In this document: piece after piece, positions 26,392 through 37,322 of the stretch
Layout of the letters: every line of letters starts with the position of its first letter
Numbering within the stretch: the stretch's first letter is position 1
Source of the DNA: JAWLGZ01 sp041690635
GTDB lineage: Bacteria > Pseudomonadota > Gammaproteobacteria > Thiohalomonadales > Thiohalomonadaceae
Length of the DNA stretch: 64,000 nucleotides
Direction: 5' to 3'
Assembly (NCBI GenBank): GCA_041690635.1
Contig: JAWLGZ010000004.1
Coordinates: 186,001 to 250,000 of the forward strand
Notes under the pieces: generated by a model
Told to the model about the DNA's origin: nothing
Seen by the model: the letters and a program-made list of their open reading frames with translations, nothing else
Database searches by the model: none
Translations under genes and position numbers: made by a program

Positions 26392-27803
26392 AGGGAACTC
26401 CTTCGGTTGGTGAATGGAAGCCGCCCGCTGCCCGCGCGCACCCGGCGCACAAACTCCACGAAGTCGACTGCCCAGTGATACCCCTCCACGCTGCGGAGGT
26501 GGGTGTAATTGGCCAATAGATTGCGGTAGGCGATGCCGTCGTGACGCCCATCCACGCCACTACCGCGGACGATATCGTAGGCGAAGGTGACTTCGCTGAG
26601 GTTCTCCAGTGACGAGTAGTGGAACTCGTGGGCATTGAATTCCAGCCCGCTTTTCCCGTCAGCGTCGAGGCGCCAGGGATGCGCGCCGGTAGCGCGCAGG
26701 CGCACATAACCGCGACCGACCGGCCGCTTGTGCATCACCGTGTCGGCCGGGATCACCCCCACCATCTCCGCCATCCGATCACCCCAGCGGATGGAACGGG
26801 TCAGGTACATGAGCCCGCCGCATTCGGCGTAGACCGGCAGCCCCGCGTCGATCGCCTCGCGGATGGCATTTCGTAGCGAACCATTGGCCGCCAGCGCGTC
26901 CATCTGGGTCTCCGGGAAGCCGCCGCCGATAAACAACCCGTCCACTGCCGGCAACTCCTGGTCGTGCAGCGCATCGAAAGGCACCAGCTCCGCCCCGGTC
27001 GCTTCCAGCTTTTCCAGATCATCCGGATAGTAGAAGCCGAACGCGGCGTCACGTGCGATGCCGATTCGCACCCGTCCTTTCGCGATGGAGGCCAGTTCTG
27101 GCGCGGGGGCGGTGACCGGTTCGGCGCTGGCGCCCACCGCGAGGATACCGTCGAGATCGAGTTGATCGCCGAGGATCCCGACGATGCGATCGATCGCCCA
27201 GTCCGCCTGATCCGCCTCGTTGCTCGGCACCAGGCCCAGGTGGCGTTCGTCAATGGTGAGTTCGGGATTGCGGTGGATCAGACCGAGCACCGGCAGGTCG
27301 GTGTAGCGCTCGACCGCGCTACGCAGCTTGGTTTCGTGACGGCGGCCGGCCACGTTGTTGAGAATGACGCCGGCCACCCGAACGGTCGGGTCGAAATGCT
27401 GAAAGCCAAGGATGAGCGGTGCGATGCTGCGGTTCATGCCCTGGGTGTTGACCACCAGCACCACCGGAGCACCGAGCAGGACGGCGAGGGCGGCGTTACT
27501 GCTGGCCCCATCCGGATCCACGCTGTCGAACATCCCCATATTGCCTTCGATCAACGCCAGATCGGTATCCGAGCTGGCACGGGCAAAGGTGGCACGGATC
27601 TCCGCGTCCGACTGGGTGTGGAAGTCGAGGTTGTAGCAGGGGCGTCCACTGGCGCGGGCCAGCCACATGGGATCGATGTAGTCCGGCCCCTTCTTGAACG
27701 CCTGCACCCGGTAGTTTCGGTGAGCGAGTGCGGCACACAGCCCAAGGGTGATCGTCGTCTTGCCGGACGATTTGTGCGGGGCGGCGATCAGGATGTGGGC
27801 CAT
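26388..27803 (-). CDS. dsrN: DsrN, cobyrinate a,c-diamide synthase-like glutaminase
   Basis: 471 aa, CbiA/CobB family. P-loop AAPHKSSGKTTITLGL (residues about 7-22), DLALIEGNMGMFDS, and a C-terminal class I glutamine amidotransferase domain with PVYAECGGLMYL (nucleophile Cys). In rDsr organisms DsrN is held to amidate siroheme to siroamide, the DsrAB prosthetic group. ATG 27803 (MAHILIAAPH) is preferred; the longer frame upstream overlaps the end of the previous gene. Stop overlaps dsrR start. Confidence 0.93.
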   Translation of the reverse strand: MAHILIAAPHKSSGKTTITLGLCAALAHRNYRVQAFKKGPDYIDPMWLARASGRPCYNLDFHTQSDAEIRATFARASSDTDLALIEGNMGMFDSVDPDGASSNAALAVLLGAPVVLVVNTQGMNRSIAPLILGFQHFDPTVRVAGVILNNVAGRRHETKLRSAVERYTDLPVLGLIHRNPELTIDERHLGLVPSNEADQADWAIDRIVGILGDQLDLDGILAVGASAEPVTAPAPELASIAKGRVRIGIARDAAFGFYYPDDLEKLEATGAELVPFDALHDQELPAVDGLFIGGGFPETQMDALAANGSLRNAIREAIDAGLPVYAECGGLMYLTRSIRWGDRMAEMVGVIPADTVMHKRPVGRGYVRLRATGAHPWRLDADGKSGLEFNAHEFHYSSLENLSEVTFAYDIVRGSGVDGRHDGIAYRNLLANYTHLRSVEGYHWAVDFVEFVRRVRAGSGRLPFTNRRSSL

Positions 27804-27829
27804 GCCGTGGACCTGCTTGCAGGGCTGCC

Positions 27830-28831
27830 TCAGGCCGCCGCCGCAATCCGATCCGTGTTGCGTGCCCTCCACAGCGCCCAGGCCTGTACTTCGGCCTCTT
27901 CACGGTTCTTGGCGCGCTGCATCATGTAGAGGGTGACGGCAACCGTTCCCACCACCGACGCCACGCCATACTCGTCGTCCCGGCTGCCGCGCCACACCTC
28001 GACCAGGTGTGATACATCCAGTTCGTCCTGGCGTACGTGGCGCTTTTCGAACATGGGCGCCCACTCCTCTTCATTGAGCACACCGGCGTGAAGGGTGCGC
28101 ACCAGGCAGGGGAGATCCGGATTGCGTTCGATCTCGCCCCCCTCACCCTTGATGACCGCCATGTGCGGCTGACCCAGGATCTGGTCCGCCTCCAGGTGGA
28201 TGTCGCGATATCCCGGATGGAAGATGCCCTGCATCGCATAGGGCGCGCCGAACGGGTTGAGTACCCGGGCGATGGTGTGTACCGGTGAGCGCAGGCCGAG
28301 CAGCGGTCGCATTTCGATGATTTCGTGCAGGCGCGGGCTGAGGTACTCCAGGTCGAGATAGGCGAAGTTGCTGTCGGCCATTTGGCGGGCGGCCTCAGCC
28401 AGGCTGGTGGCCACCGGGATGCCGATTTGGGGCAGCACCTCCTTGGTGTAGATACGCCCGGCCGTGTGGCCGCTGGCCCCGTGCATAAAGATGCGCACCC
28501 CGTTTTCAGCCAGCAACTGGGTGGCGAGCAGGTACCAGGGGAGCTGTCGCTTCTTGCCTGCGTAGGAGGACCAGTCGAGGTCCACTGCCGGTGCGTCGGC
28601 AGGCATATGGAGGGACTCACGGATGGCGCGCACCGCAGATGCGACTTCGCCGCCGCTCTCCTCCTTGACCCGCATCAACATCAGGAAGGCTCCGAGCTGA
28701 ATCGGCTCGACCTCGTTGCGCATGATCATCCGGAAGGCGTCGTAGGCCTCTTCCTCGGACAGTGCACGCGAGCCCTGCCGTCCCTTGCCGAGAATGCGGA
28801 TGTACTGAGCAAACGGGTGTTCCTGGGCCAT
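27830..28831 (-). CDS. TrpD2/YbiB-like glycosyltransferase family 3 protein
   Basis: 333 aa. Resembles anthranilate phosphoribosyltransferase paralogues of the YbiB/TrpD2 group: GRQGSRALSEEEAYDAFRMI, LGAFLMLMRVKEES, FMHGASGHTAGRIYT and RSPVHTIARVLNPFG. YbiB-type proteins bind nucleic acid in E. coli, and catalytic activity is doubtful. GGAGAGG lies about eight bases upstream of ATG 28831, while a GTG at 28840 would overlap it. It is inserted between dsrP and dsrN, in the operon direction with 27-81-base gaps. The role in sulfur oxidation is unknown. Confidence 0.85.
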   Translation of the reverse strand: MAQEHPFAQYIRILGKGRQGSRALSEEEAYDAFRMIMRNEVEPIQLGAFLMLMRVKEESGGEVASAVRAIRESLHMPADAPAVDLDWSSYAGKKRQLPWYLLATQLLAENGVRIFMHGASGHTAGRIYTKEVLPQIGIPVATSLAEAARQMADSNFAYLDLEYLSPRLHEIIEMRPLLGLRSPVHTIARVLNPFGAPYAMQGIFHPGYRDIHLEADQILGQPHMAVIKGEGGEIERNPDLPCLVRTLHAGVLNEEEWAPMFEKRHVRQDELDVSHLVEVWRGSRDDEYGVASVVGTVAVTLYMMQRAKNREEAEVQAWALWRARNTDRIAAAA

Positions 28832-28912
28832 GCGGATCACCTCTCCAAGATGACGACACCGGTATCCCTTATCGGAACACCGGTGCCGGTATGTTGAAAC
28901 AAATTGTAGAAC

Positions 28913-30109
28913 CTAGCTCCGGCGTTCGAGTGCCTCGTCAGCCAGGGTTGCAGGCATGAACCGCAGCACGCGGACAGCCACGGCGACCATGGCCAGGGCA
29001 ATGGCGATACCAGCCAGGCCAAGCAGCATCTCGGGCAGGCTGGGGGCATAGCTGCCCACCTGTCCGTCGGCAAAGCTGCTGCTCACCTCGAAACCGGGGA
29101 AGAGGTTCAGCGGATAGGCCTGGCCGCCAATCAGGAGCACATAGAGCTGGGCGAAGCCACCCAGGATCACCAGTGCCGCGCCGACACCGATCCAGGTACG
29201 GGACTTGCCGGTCGGCCCGTAGAAGAGTGCCAGCGGCAACAGGCTACCGAGGCCAATCTGGACCGCCCAGAACAGGAAGGTGTAGATCCCGCCGTCGCGC
29301 AGGATGAATGCCTCGACGCCGTGATGCTGGGTGGCGTACAGGTTGGTCAGGTGATAGACCAGTACGAAGTAGAGAACGCCTGCAACGAAGATCCCGAGCA
29401 GATTCTTCAACCGCTGCACCATCGCATCGCCCAGCGGGCGATTGCTCATCCCATAGGCGCCCATCAGCACCAGCATGAAGAACGCCAGGCCGAAGGAGAA
29501 GGACATTACCACGAACATCGGGGCGAGGAGGGCGGCATCGTAGGCCTCACGCGCCACCAGGAAGCCGAAGATGGAACCGGTACCGGTGGTCAGGATGAGA
29601 CGCCAGACAAAGGCCACGAAACCAACCGGCTTGGAGAAGCGGTTCATGCGCCGCTCCATCATCATCCACAGGTAGACCGCAACAACGCCCATGAACCCGG
29701 TGTAGAGGAAGATATTCCAGGTGAAGATGGACTTGAAGTTGTAGTAGGTCATCGCCACGATGAGCCGGTCGGGCCGGCCCAGGTCGAGTACCAGCACGGC
29801 CAGGCCGCCGGCGAGCAGCGCAATGGCCAGCAGGCCGGAGAGCGGAGCCAGCGGCTTGTAGGCCTTCTTGTCGAACACGGAACTGATGGAGGCGACATTG
29901 AGCGCACCGGACGCCGCCACAATCAAAAAGATAGCGAAGACGTGCGGCATGCCCCACACAATCTGGTTATCCATGCCGGTGACCCAGTGGCCGTTGTGCT
30001 CCATGTGATAGACCGCAAGGAGGCCGACCGCGATGATCGCACCCAGCAGGGCGAGCAGTCCGTAAAACCCCCGGCCACCCTCGACTTCCAGATACTGAAT
30101 CTTCTTCAT
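28913..30109 (-). CDS. dsrP: DsrP, NrfD-family integral membrane subunit
   Basis: 398 aa with about ten TM helices (for example GLLALLGAIIAVGLLAVYH, IFLIVAASGALNV, LIRMTG-type loops). It is part of the DsrMKJOP transmembrane complex, exchanging electrons between the quinone pool or periplasm and the cytoplasmic DsrC disulfide. No heme ligands are evident beyond scattered His. Starts 16 bases after dsrO stop, consistent with one transcript. Confidence 0.94.
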   Translation of the reverse strand: MKKIQYLEVEGGRGFYGLLALLGAIIAVGLLAVYHMEHNGHWVTGMDNQIVWGMPHVFAIFLIVAASGALNVASISSVFDKKAYKPLAPLSGLLAIALLAGGLAVLVLDLGRPDRLIVAMTYYNFKSIFTWNIFLYTGFMGVVAVYLWMMMERRMNRFSKPVGFVAFVWRLILTTGTGSIFGFLVAREAYDAALLAPMFVVMSFSFGLAFFMLVLMGAYGMSNRPLGDAMVQRLKNLLGIFVAGVLYFVLVYHLTNLYATQHHGVEAFILRDGGIYTFLFWAVQIGLGSLLPLALFYGPTGKSRTWIGVGAALVILGGFAQLYVLLIGGQAYPLNLFPGFEVSSSFADGQVGSYAPSLPEMLLGLAGIAIALAMVAVAVRVLRFMPATLADEALERRS

Positions 30110-30125
30110 CTCTCTTTACGTCCGG

Positions 30126-30875
30126 TTAGATGCCCGTGTAGCGAACGCCGGGGTTGAGACCCAGATCGGCGCGCACCTGCGTGCTGGCATAGGTCTTCAC
30201 CCGCTGTGCAATTTCGCTGCTGGGGTCGTTCAGATCACCGAAAACGATGGCATGTTTGCCCTCAGCTGCGCACGCCTCCACACAGGCAGGGGTACCGCCC
30301 GCGTCGACGCGGTGGACACACATGTTGCATGACTCGACGCACCCCTTGCCGCGGGGGTTGTCCGGCCGCTGTTCCGTTAGCGTCTCGTGTACGAAGGAGC
30401 GGGCCTTGTATGGGCAGGCCATCATGCAGTAGCGGCAACCGATGCAGATGTGGCGGTCCACCAGCACAATACCGTCCGCACGCTTGAATGACGCCCCGGT
30501 GGGACAGACGTCGGCGCAGGGCGGGTTTTCACAGTGCTGGCACATCATCGGCAGCGAGTGGATCGCTCCGGTCGCCTTGTTGCGGAGTTCCACCTTGCGC
30601 ATGTACTGGGTCCGCTGCCCGGCGCGGCCGTGGGTCTCATCTCCAAGGCCCTGCTCGGCCTCGCAGGCGCGGATGCAGGCATCGCAACCGTTCGCGCAGC
30701 GGGTGGTGTCGATCAGCATGCCCCAGCGCACTGCGCTGGTGACCGGTTCATCGGCCGTTCTGGCCTGGGCAACACCGTAGAGCATGACGCCGGGGGCAAG
30801 GGCAAGGCCGGCTGTGGCAGCGCCCTTTTTCAGAAACTCACGGCGAGCCGAGTCCGGATGTTTCCGTTCGCTCAT
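30126..30875 (-). CDS. dsrO: DsrO, periplasmic ferredoxin-like Fe-S protein
   Basis: 249 aa with a Tat signal (SARREFLKKGAATAGLALAPG), so it is folded and exported with its cofactors. Four cysteine clusters are visible: CANGCDACIRACEAEQG, CQHCENPPCADVCP, CIGCRYCMMACPY, and CNMCVHRVDAGGTPACVEAC. Together they would hold up to four [4Fe-4S] centres. Component of the DsrMKJOP complex, probably linking DsrJ to DsrP. Overlaps the end of dsrJ by four bases. Confidence 0.95.
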   Translation of the reverse strand: MSERKHPDSARREFLKKGAATAGLALAPGVMLYGVAQARTADEPVTSAVRWGMLIDTTRCANGCDACIRACEAEQGLGDETHGRAGQRTQYMRKVELRNKATGAIHSLPMMCQHCENPPCADVCPTGASFKRADGIVLVDRHICIGCRYCMMACPYKARSFVHETLTEQRPDNPRGKGCVESCNMCVHRVDAGGTPACVEACAAEGKHAIVFGDLNDPSSEIAQRVKTYASTQVRADLGLNPGVRYTGI

Positions 30876-31345
30876 TCGCTGGCACCTGTTTCGTTTGTTT
30901 CGGGCCGGGCGAGGTGGCTGAGGAGCCGAGTGGCGCCCTCACCCAACTCACCTTGAACGCGACCCGCCTGGTCCCGCTCCGGCTGGGTCGCGTGGCACTC
31001 GAAGCAGTCGATTTTCACCGCGGCGTATTCATGGCAGTTCTTACAGAAGTGTCCCTCCTGCGAATCACCATGGTAGGCCTGCTCCGGGGTGACGTGGCAC
31101 GTCAGGCACGCCTTAAGGCTGTGCTGTTCGGTGCGAATCCCCCGGTGCATGGTCTCGTCGCGCTGATGCTTGAGGAAATCCATGTGACGGCGGCGCATCA
31201 CGTCGGTGTCCTCGACGCACTGGTCACCCTTGACCGCCGGTGATACCACCGGCCCGGGCACACGCCCGTCGCCGGATGCCGGTGCCGCAAGGAGCAGCAC
31301 CAACAGCGCCGGGACGAGCCGCGAGAGTATCGAAAGTTGCTTCAT
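30872..31345 (-). CDS. dsrJ: DsrJ, triheme cytochrome c
   Basis: 157 aa with an N-terminal signal or anchor (LSRLVPALLVLLLAAPASG). Three heme motifs: CLTCH, CKNCH and CFECH. DsrJ is known for an unusual His/Cys heme ligation in A. vinosum; a spare Cys in GDQCVED could be that ligand, but this is inference. Periplasmic part of DsrMKJOP. Confidence 0.95.
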   Translation of the reverse strand: MKQLSILSRLVPALLVLLLAAPASGDGRVPGPVVSPAVKGDQCVEDTDVMRRRHMDFLKHQRDETMHRGIRTEQHSLKACLTCHVTPEQAYHGDSQEGHFCKNCHEYAAVKIDCFECHATQPERDQAGRVQGELGEGATRLLSHLARPETNETGASE

Positions 31346-31354
31346 GACCTCACC

Positions 31355-33343
31355 TTATTCGCCCATACCCATGTCGATGTAGCCGGTGGGGCAGACATCG
31401 GCACAGATGTGGCACCCGATGCAACGGTCGTAGTCGGTGTAGACGTAACGCCCGGTGGTACGCTGGGCGGCAGGTACCCGCTTGACCGCATCCTGCGGGC
31501 AGTACACCACGCAGTTGTCACATTCGAAGCACATGCCGCAGCTCATGCAACGATTCGCTTCGGCGACGGCCTGCTCCTCGGAGAGCGCCACCAGACGCTC
31601 TTCGAAATGGCCGAGCACCTCGTCCGCGTTCACCTCAGTGTGCGCACGTTTGTTGCGCGGGGTGAACTTGAAGTGGCCGAGGAACAGCTCGTCTGCCGGG
31701 ATGATCTCGTTCTTGGAACGGTCCTCGTAGTTGTGCACGGCAAACTTGGATTCGGACGTGCCGCGCAGACCGAGGTCGATCTCCTTGGCAAAGCCCTCCG
31801 CCTTGATGATATTTTCCCGACCCTCGGCCTTGAAGCTCTCCGGCTGCAGGCCGGTCTCCATCAGCTTGCTCATGAGGTTGAAGTGGTGCACGTCCACCTT
31901 CGGGCGCTTCACCACCTCTTCATGGCGGAGGTAGTGATCGATGCTCTCGACGGCAATCGAGGCCTGACCGATTGCGGTAGTCAGCAGGTGTGGACGCACG
32001 ATGTCGCCACAGACGAAGTAGCCGGGCTTGTTCGGCACCTGGAAGTGCTTGTCGGCGTCGATCAGCCCCTTGTCGTTGCCAACCGACTCCATCCCTTCGA
32101 GATTACCGGTCTGACCGATGGCGGCGACGATAAGCTCGGCTTCGATCTCTTCGAACTCGCCCTCGATCGGGGTCTTGCCGTCCTCGGCAAGCTTCTGCAC
32201 CTTGAGTGCCTTCGCGCGACCGTCAGCACCCTTGATTACCTCAATGGGGGTGAGCTGGCCACGGATACCGACGCCCTCGCGGAGCGCGTCTTCAATCTCG
32301 TGCTTCGCCGCGTTCATCTTGTCGATGGGGGAGCGGGAGATGAGCAGCACGTCGGCACCCTGGCGGTTGGCCACCATCGCCGCATCGTGGGCGGTCTGGT
32401 TGATGATGATGTGTTCCGGCCGGTCCTTTTCGTTCTCGACCGTGATATGGCCGATACGTCGGGCGACAGAAGCAACGTCAATGGAGGTGTCGCCACCACC
32501 AACCACGATGACCCGACCGGAGACCGCCTTCAGCCGACCCTCGTTGAAGGCCGCCAGGAAAGCCACACCGCTGATGCAGTTGACCGCATCCGAACCGGGA
32601 ACAGGCAGGCTGCGGCCGGACTGGGCGCCGAGTGCGAACAGAATGGCGTCGTAATCCTTCTCGAGCTGCTCCAGGGTGACGTCTTTGCCGACCCAGGTCT
32701 TGGTGCGCACCTCGACACCCATCTCGACGATACGGTTGATCTCGCCATCGAGTACATCGCGCGGGGTACGGTAGCCGGGGATGCCGTAGCGCATCATGCC
32801 GCCAAGCTGTTCGTAGGCCTCAAAGATGGTCACGCCGTGACCCTTGCGACGCAGCTGATAGGCAGCGGCAAGACCGGCCGGACCGCCACCGATAACGGCA
32901 ATCTTCTTGCCGGTGTCGGCGCCGGCGGTGAACTTGTAACCCTCGCGCAGGGCGGAGTCGCCGATGTACTGCTCCACGGAGTTGATGCCGACGCGGTCTT
33001 CCACCTGATTGCGGTTGCAGCCGTCCTCACAGGGCGCGGGGCAGACACGGCCCATGATGGAGGGGAAGGGGTTCGCATCGGTGTTCCGGCGGAAGGCATA
33101 CTCCTGCATCGTCATGCCATCAGCGGGCTTTTCGATGCCGCGAACGATATCGAGCCAGCCGCGGATATCGTGGCCGGAGGGGCAGCTTCCCTGGCACGGC
33201 GGGGTGCGATGGACATAGGTGGGACACTTGTGGGTCCAACTCGCCTGCCAAATCTCCTTGTTCCAGGGGAGATGCCTGTCGTCGCCATCCTCGTAGCGGC
33301 GGAAGGTGAAATCTTTCTTCATGTCTTCGCTAGAAGTCGCCAT
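31355..33343 (-). CDS. dsrL: DsrL, NAD(P)H-linked iron-sulfur flavoprotein
   Basis: 662 aa, glutamate-synthase small-subunit-like. N-terminal Fe-S cysteines (CPTYVHRTPPCQGSCPSG, CPAPCEDGCNR), FAD motif AVIGGGPAGLAAAYQL, NAD(P) motif VIVVGGGDTSIDVA, and a C-terminal ferredoxin region with CMSCGMCFECDNCVVYCP and CIGCHICADVCP. In sulfur oxidisers DsrL is essential; it takes electrons from DsrAB to NAD+. It is a strong indicator of the oxidative direction of the pathway. Confidence 0.95.
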   Translation of the reverse strand: MATSSEDMKKDFTFRRYEDGDDRHLPWNKEIWQASWTHKCPTYVHRTPPCQGSCPSGHDIRGWLDIVRGIEKPADGMTMQEYAFRRNTDANPFPSIMGRVCPAPCEDGCNRNQVEDRVGINSVEQYIGDSALREGYKFTAGADTGKKIAVIGGGPAGLAAAYQLRRKGHGVTIFEAYEQLGGMMRYGIPGYRTPRDVLDGEINRIVEMGVEVRTKTWVGKDVTLEQLEKDYDAILFALGAQSGRSLPVPGSDAVNCISGVAFLAAFNEGRLKAVSGRVIVVGGGDTSIDVASVARRIGHITVENEKDRPEHIIINQTAHDAAMVANRQGADVLLISRSPIDKMNAAKHEIEDALREGVGIRGQLTPIEVIKGADGRAKALKVQKLAEDGKTPIEGEFEEIEAELIVAAIGQTGNLEGMESVGNDKGLIDADKHFQVPNKPGYFVCGDIVRPHLLTTAIGQASIAVESIDHYLRHEEVVKRPKVDVHHFNLMSKLMETGLQPESFKAEGRENIIKAEGFAKEIDLGLRGTSESKFAVHNYEDRSKNEIIPADELFLGHFKFTPRNKRAHTEVNADEVLGHFEERLVALSEEQAVAEANRCMSCGMCFECDNCVVYCPQDAVKRVPAAQRTTGRYVYTDYDRCIGCHICADVCPTGYIDMGMGE

Positions 33344-33410
33344 GTCTTGAGTCTCCTATGCCGGATACCTGTGCTCGTTCCGCCCGCAAGTACACGCGGG
33401 CGGTGCGCTG

Positions 33411-34991
<1,581 letters not shown>

Positions 34992-35020
34992 GCGATTCTC
35001 CTCGTATCTATACCAACTGG

Positions 35021-35746
35021 CTACTGCCGATCGAGTTCGGCCGCCCAGGGTGCCAGGTGACGTTTCTCGCGGGAGTTGTCGACCTGATTACGCGTCGGGC
35101 TGAAGAACACACCGGGGGCGTGCAGCAGCTTGCTGTAGGGAAAGATGATCATCAGCGCAGCCACCAGCCCAAGATGGATCAGCAGAATCGGATCAGTGGG
35201 CAGCGGCTGGATACTGAAGCGCATCAGCCCCAGGAAGAACGCCTTGACCGCGACAATATCGGTATGCGCGACAAACTTCATCATCAGGCCGCTGGCGCCG
35301 ATACCGACCAGCAGGGCGAGGATGAGATGATCCGAGGGGTTGGTGATATAACGGATCCGCTCGACGAAGATGCGGCGCGCCCACAGGCCAAGCAGGCCCG
35401 CGACCATGGCAAATCCGGCATACATCCCGAACGGCTGAATGGCGGAGACCCACCACCAGACCGGCTCCTGGAAATAGCGGAAATGGCGCAGCAGCACCAA
35501 CGCCAGGGCGACGTGGAACATCCAGCCGAACAGCCAGATCCAGCGGTTGCCCTTGAACAGGCTCTCGAACAACACGACTTCGCGAAGCATGCGAAGCCTG
35601 ACCCCGCCCACGGTGGTGGGGGCGGGCATCGTGGGAATCTTCAGCGGTGCGGGGGTCTTGGCGTACTCGTAAATGCGGTAGGCAAGCCCGCCAACGAACA
35701 CCAGCGTTGCGAAGTAGAATAGCGTGGCGTAAAGCCCACTCATCAA
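35021..35746 (-). CDS. dsrM: DsrM, heme b membrane subunit
   Basis: 241 aa, NarI-like integral membrane protein with about five TM helices (LYATLFYFATLVFVGG, WIWLFGWMFHVALALVLL, GFAMVAGLLGLWA, LILALLVGIGASG, LIHLGLVAALMIIF). Histidines in the helices (FHVAL, HLGL, and the others nearby) are candidate heme b ligands. Transfers electrons between quinones and DsrK. It ends 29 bases before dsrK. Confidence 0.93.
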   Translation of the reverse strand: MMSGLYATLFYFATLVFVGGLAYRIYEYAKTPAPLKIPTMPAPTTVGGVRLRMLREVVLFESLFKGNRWIWLFGWMFHVALALVLLRHFRYFQEPVWWWVSAIQPFGMYAGFAMVAGLLGLWARRIFVERIRYITNPSDHLILALLVGIGASGLMMKFVAHTDIVAVKAFFLGLMRFSIQPLPTDPILLIHLGLVAALMIIFPYSKLLHAPGVFFSPTRNQVDNSREKRHLAPWAAELDRQ

Positions 35747-35818
35747 ACGACCCTCCGGACTCGGACTGTGTTATATGGGGGGACTCAGCGCACTGAGTCC
35801 CCCAAACAGCGGTGTAAC

Positions 35819-36151
35819 TTAGATGCAGCCGGTCGGCTTCGGCAGGCCGGCGATCTTGCACGCCTGCTTTGCCGGGCCGTACGGGAACAGCTCATACAGG
35901 TACTTGCTGTTGCCCTTCTCTGGCCCAAGCTTCTTGCCGATGGCCTTGGTCAGAACGCGGACCGCCGGAGCGATCTGGTATTCGTTGTAATAGTCACGCA
36001 GGAAGTGAACGACTTCCCAGTGGCTTTCGGTCATCTCCACACCTTCGCTCTTGGCCAGTTCCTTCGCAGCATCCTCGTCCCAGTCGGACAGGTTGAGCAG
36101 GTAGCCTTCCTCGTCGGTCTCCAGGGTCTTGCCGTTAATTTCGATAGCCAT
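35819..36151 (-). CDS. dsrC: DsrC, sulfur-carrier protein
   Basis: 110 aa, TusE/DsrC family. The C-terminal arm ends ACKIAGLPKPTGCI, with both conserved cysteines (the penultimate residue and one eleven residues earlier). It is therefore a true DsrC able to form the trisulfide with DsrAB and receive sulfur from DsrEFH. ATG 36151 (MAIEINGKTLETD) is the normal start; the reading frame runs further upstream without support. Compare the cysteine-free paralogue at 42078. Confidence 0.96.
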   Translation of the reverse strand: MAIEINGKTLETDEEGYLLNLSDWDEDAAKELAKSEGVEMTESHWEVVHFLRDYYNEYQIAPAVRVLTKAIGKKLGPEKGNSKYLYELFPYGPAKQACKIAGLPKPTGCI

Positions 36152-36188
36152 GACATCATCTCCTCGTCGGGATTGCGAACAACCAAAT

Positions 36189-36488
36189 TTACAGCCAGGC
36201 CTGAACCTTGTCGTTCTCGCAGGCGAGGTCGACAAAGCCGCTGTAATCCACCAGCTTGATACCATCCATGACCTTGTCGGCAACGCCGCGGGCCTTCAGA
36301 TCGGACTCAAGTGCGTAAACGGTGAAATCTTTCATGGCCTGCTGCACCTTATCGGACACGACCGTGCCCTTGAGTGCGGCATAGACGCCGTCTTCAATCA
36401 GCAGAATGGCACTGCCACTGGCCGCATGAGCCAGGCAGCTTTCGAGGCTGTTGCGCTCGAACGGCGATTTGTTCACGGTATGCAGCAT
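36189..36488 (-). CDS. dsrH: DsrH (TusB-like) subunit
   Basis: 99 aa. MLHTVNKSPFERNSLESCLAHAASGSAILLIEDGVY is typical of the TusB/DsrH family. It forms the DsrE2F2H2 sulfur-transfer heterohexamer with DsrE and DsrF, passing persulfide sulfur to DsrC. A cysteine at about residue 18 (ESCLAH) may be the family Cys. Gap of 15 bases to dsrF. Confidence 0.94.
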   Translation of the reverse strand: MLHTVNKSPFERNSLESCLAHAASGSAILLIEDGVYAALKGTVVSDKVQQAMKDFTVYALESDLKARGVADKVMDGIKLVDYSGFVDLACENDKVQAWL

Positions 36489-36503
36489 TTCAAAACTCTC
36501 CGG

Positions 36504-36890
36504 TCAGAAGCTCAGGACCACGTCCTGGCTTTCCATGAGCTCACGAATCTCCGCGGCAGACATCACTTCGACGTCCACGATCAGGTCATCGGTCGTCAGC
36601 CCACGGGCCTCCATCGATTCCTTCGAGACGTAGAGCTTCTCCACGTCGTACATCTCCAGCGCCCGGTAGGTGGGGGAGAAGTTCTTCATGTCGGAACCGG
36701 AGGTGTCCTGGCCCTTGGTGATCTGGTACACGCCGTCATCCAGGAACACCATGCTCACGTCCTGTTCGAAAGCGGCACCGATCAACACCACTTCCAGTGA
36801 CTCCAGCGCGTAGATGGTGCCGTAGGGCGCCTTGCGGTTCACGTAGAGGAACTTTTTGACCTCTCCGCCTTCCATCATCTCTTCGCTCAT
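36504..36890 (-). CDS. dsrF: DsrF (TusC-like) subunit
   Basis: 128 aa from ATG 36890, with GGGAGG nine bases upstream. KFLYVNRKAPYGTIYALESLEVVLIGAAFEQDVS matches TusC/DsrF. No cysteine is present, as is usual for this subunit. Structural partner of DsrE and DsrH. An upstream extension to 36923 overlaps dsrE and is rejected. Confidence 0.93.
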   Translation of the reverse strand: MSEEMMEGGEVKKFLYVNRKAPYGTIYALESLEVVLIGAAFEQDVSMVFLDDGVYQITKGQDTSGSDMKNFSPTYRALEMYDVEKLYVSKESMEARGLTTDDLIVDVEVMSAAEIRELMESQDVVLSF

Positions 36891-36906
36891 TCTCGATAGC
36901 CTCCCG

Positions 36907-37299
36907 TCAGTCGCCGAATACAACGAGGCGATCCGCCTGGATTCCGGCCTCGATCAGCTGTCCAAGGCCCGAAATGCGGAACCCTGGCGCGATGTTGTCG
37001 GCATCCTTGCCGTTGCGCTTGGCCTCGTCGGCATCGGCGATGCCGCGGCGCTGAGCCGCGGCAACGCAGATGACCAGGTCGAGGTTGTGCTTCGCTGCCA
37101 GTTCGGACCAGCGGTTGACGATGTGGCGATCGTCCTGCGGGGGCGTGGTCAGGCGCGTACCGTTGTTCACCCCGTCGTGGTAGAAGAAGACTCGATACAC
37201 CTCGTGTCCCTTCTCCAGCGCAGCCTTGGTGAACTGATAGGCGGTATCGGACCCCTGATGGGTATACGGCCCCTCGTTTACCTGGATTGCAAACTTCAT
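36907..37299 (-). CDS. dsrE: DsrE (TusD-like) sulfur-transfer subunit
   Basis: 130 aa. MKFAIQVNEGPYTHQGSDTAYQF and the active-site region DLVICVAAAQRRGIAD with the conserved Cys that carries persulfide. Catalytic member of DsrEFH. The presence of dsrEFH distinguishes sulfur oxidisers from sulfate reducers. Confidence 0.95.
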   Translation of the reverse strand: MKFAIQVNEGPYTHQGSDTAYQFTKAALEKGHEVYRVFFYHDGVNNGTRLTTPPQDDRHIVNRWSELAAKHNLDLVICVAAAQRRGIADADEAKRNGKDADNIAPGFRISGLGQLIEAGIQADRLVVFGD

Positions 37300-37322
37300 T
37301 ACGAGTTGACTCCTTTCCGCCC

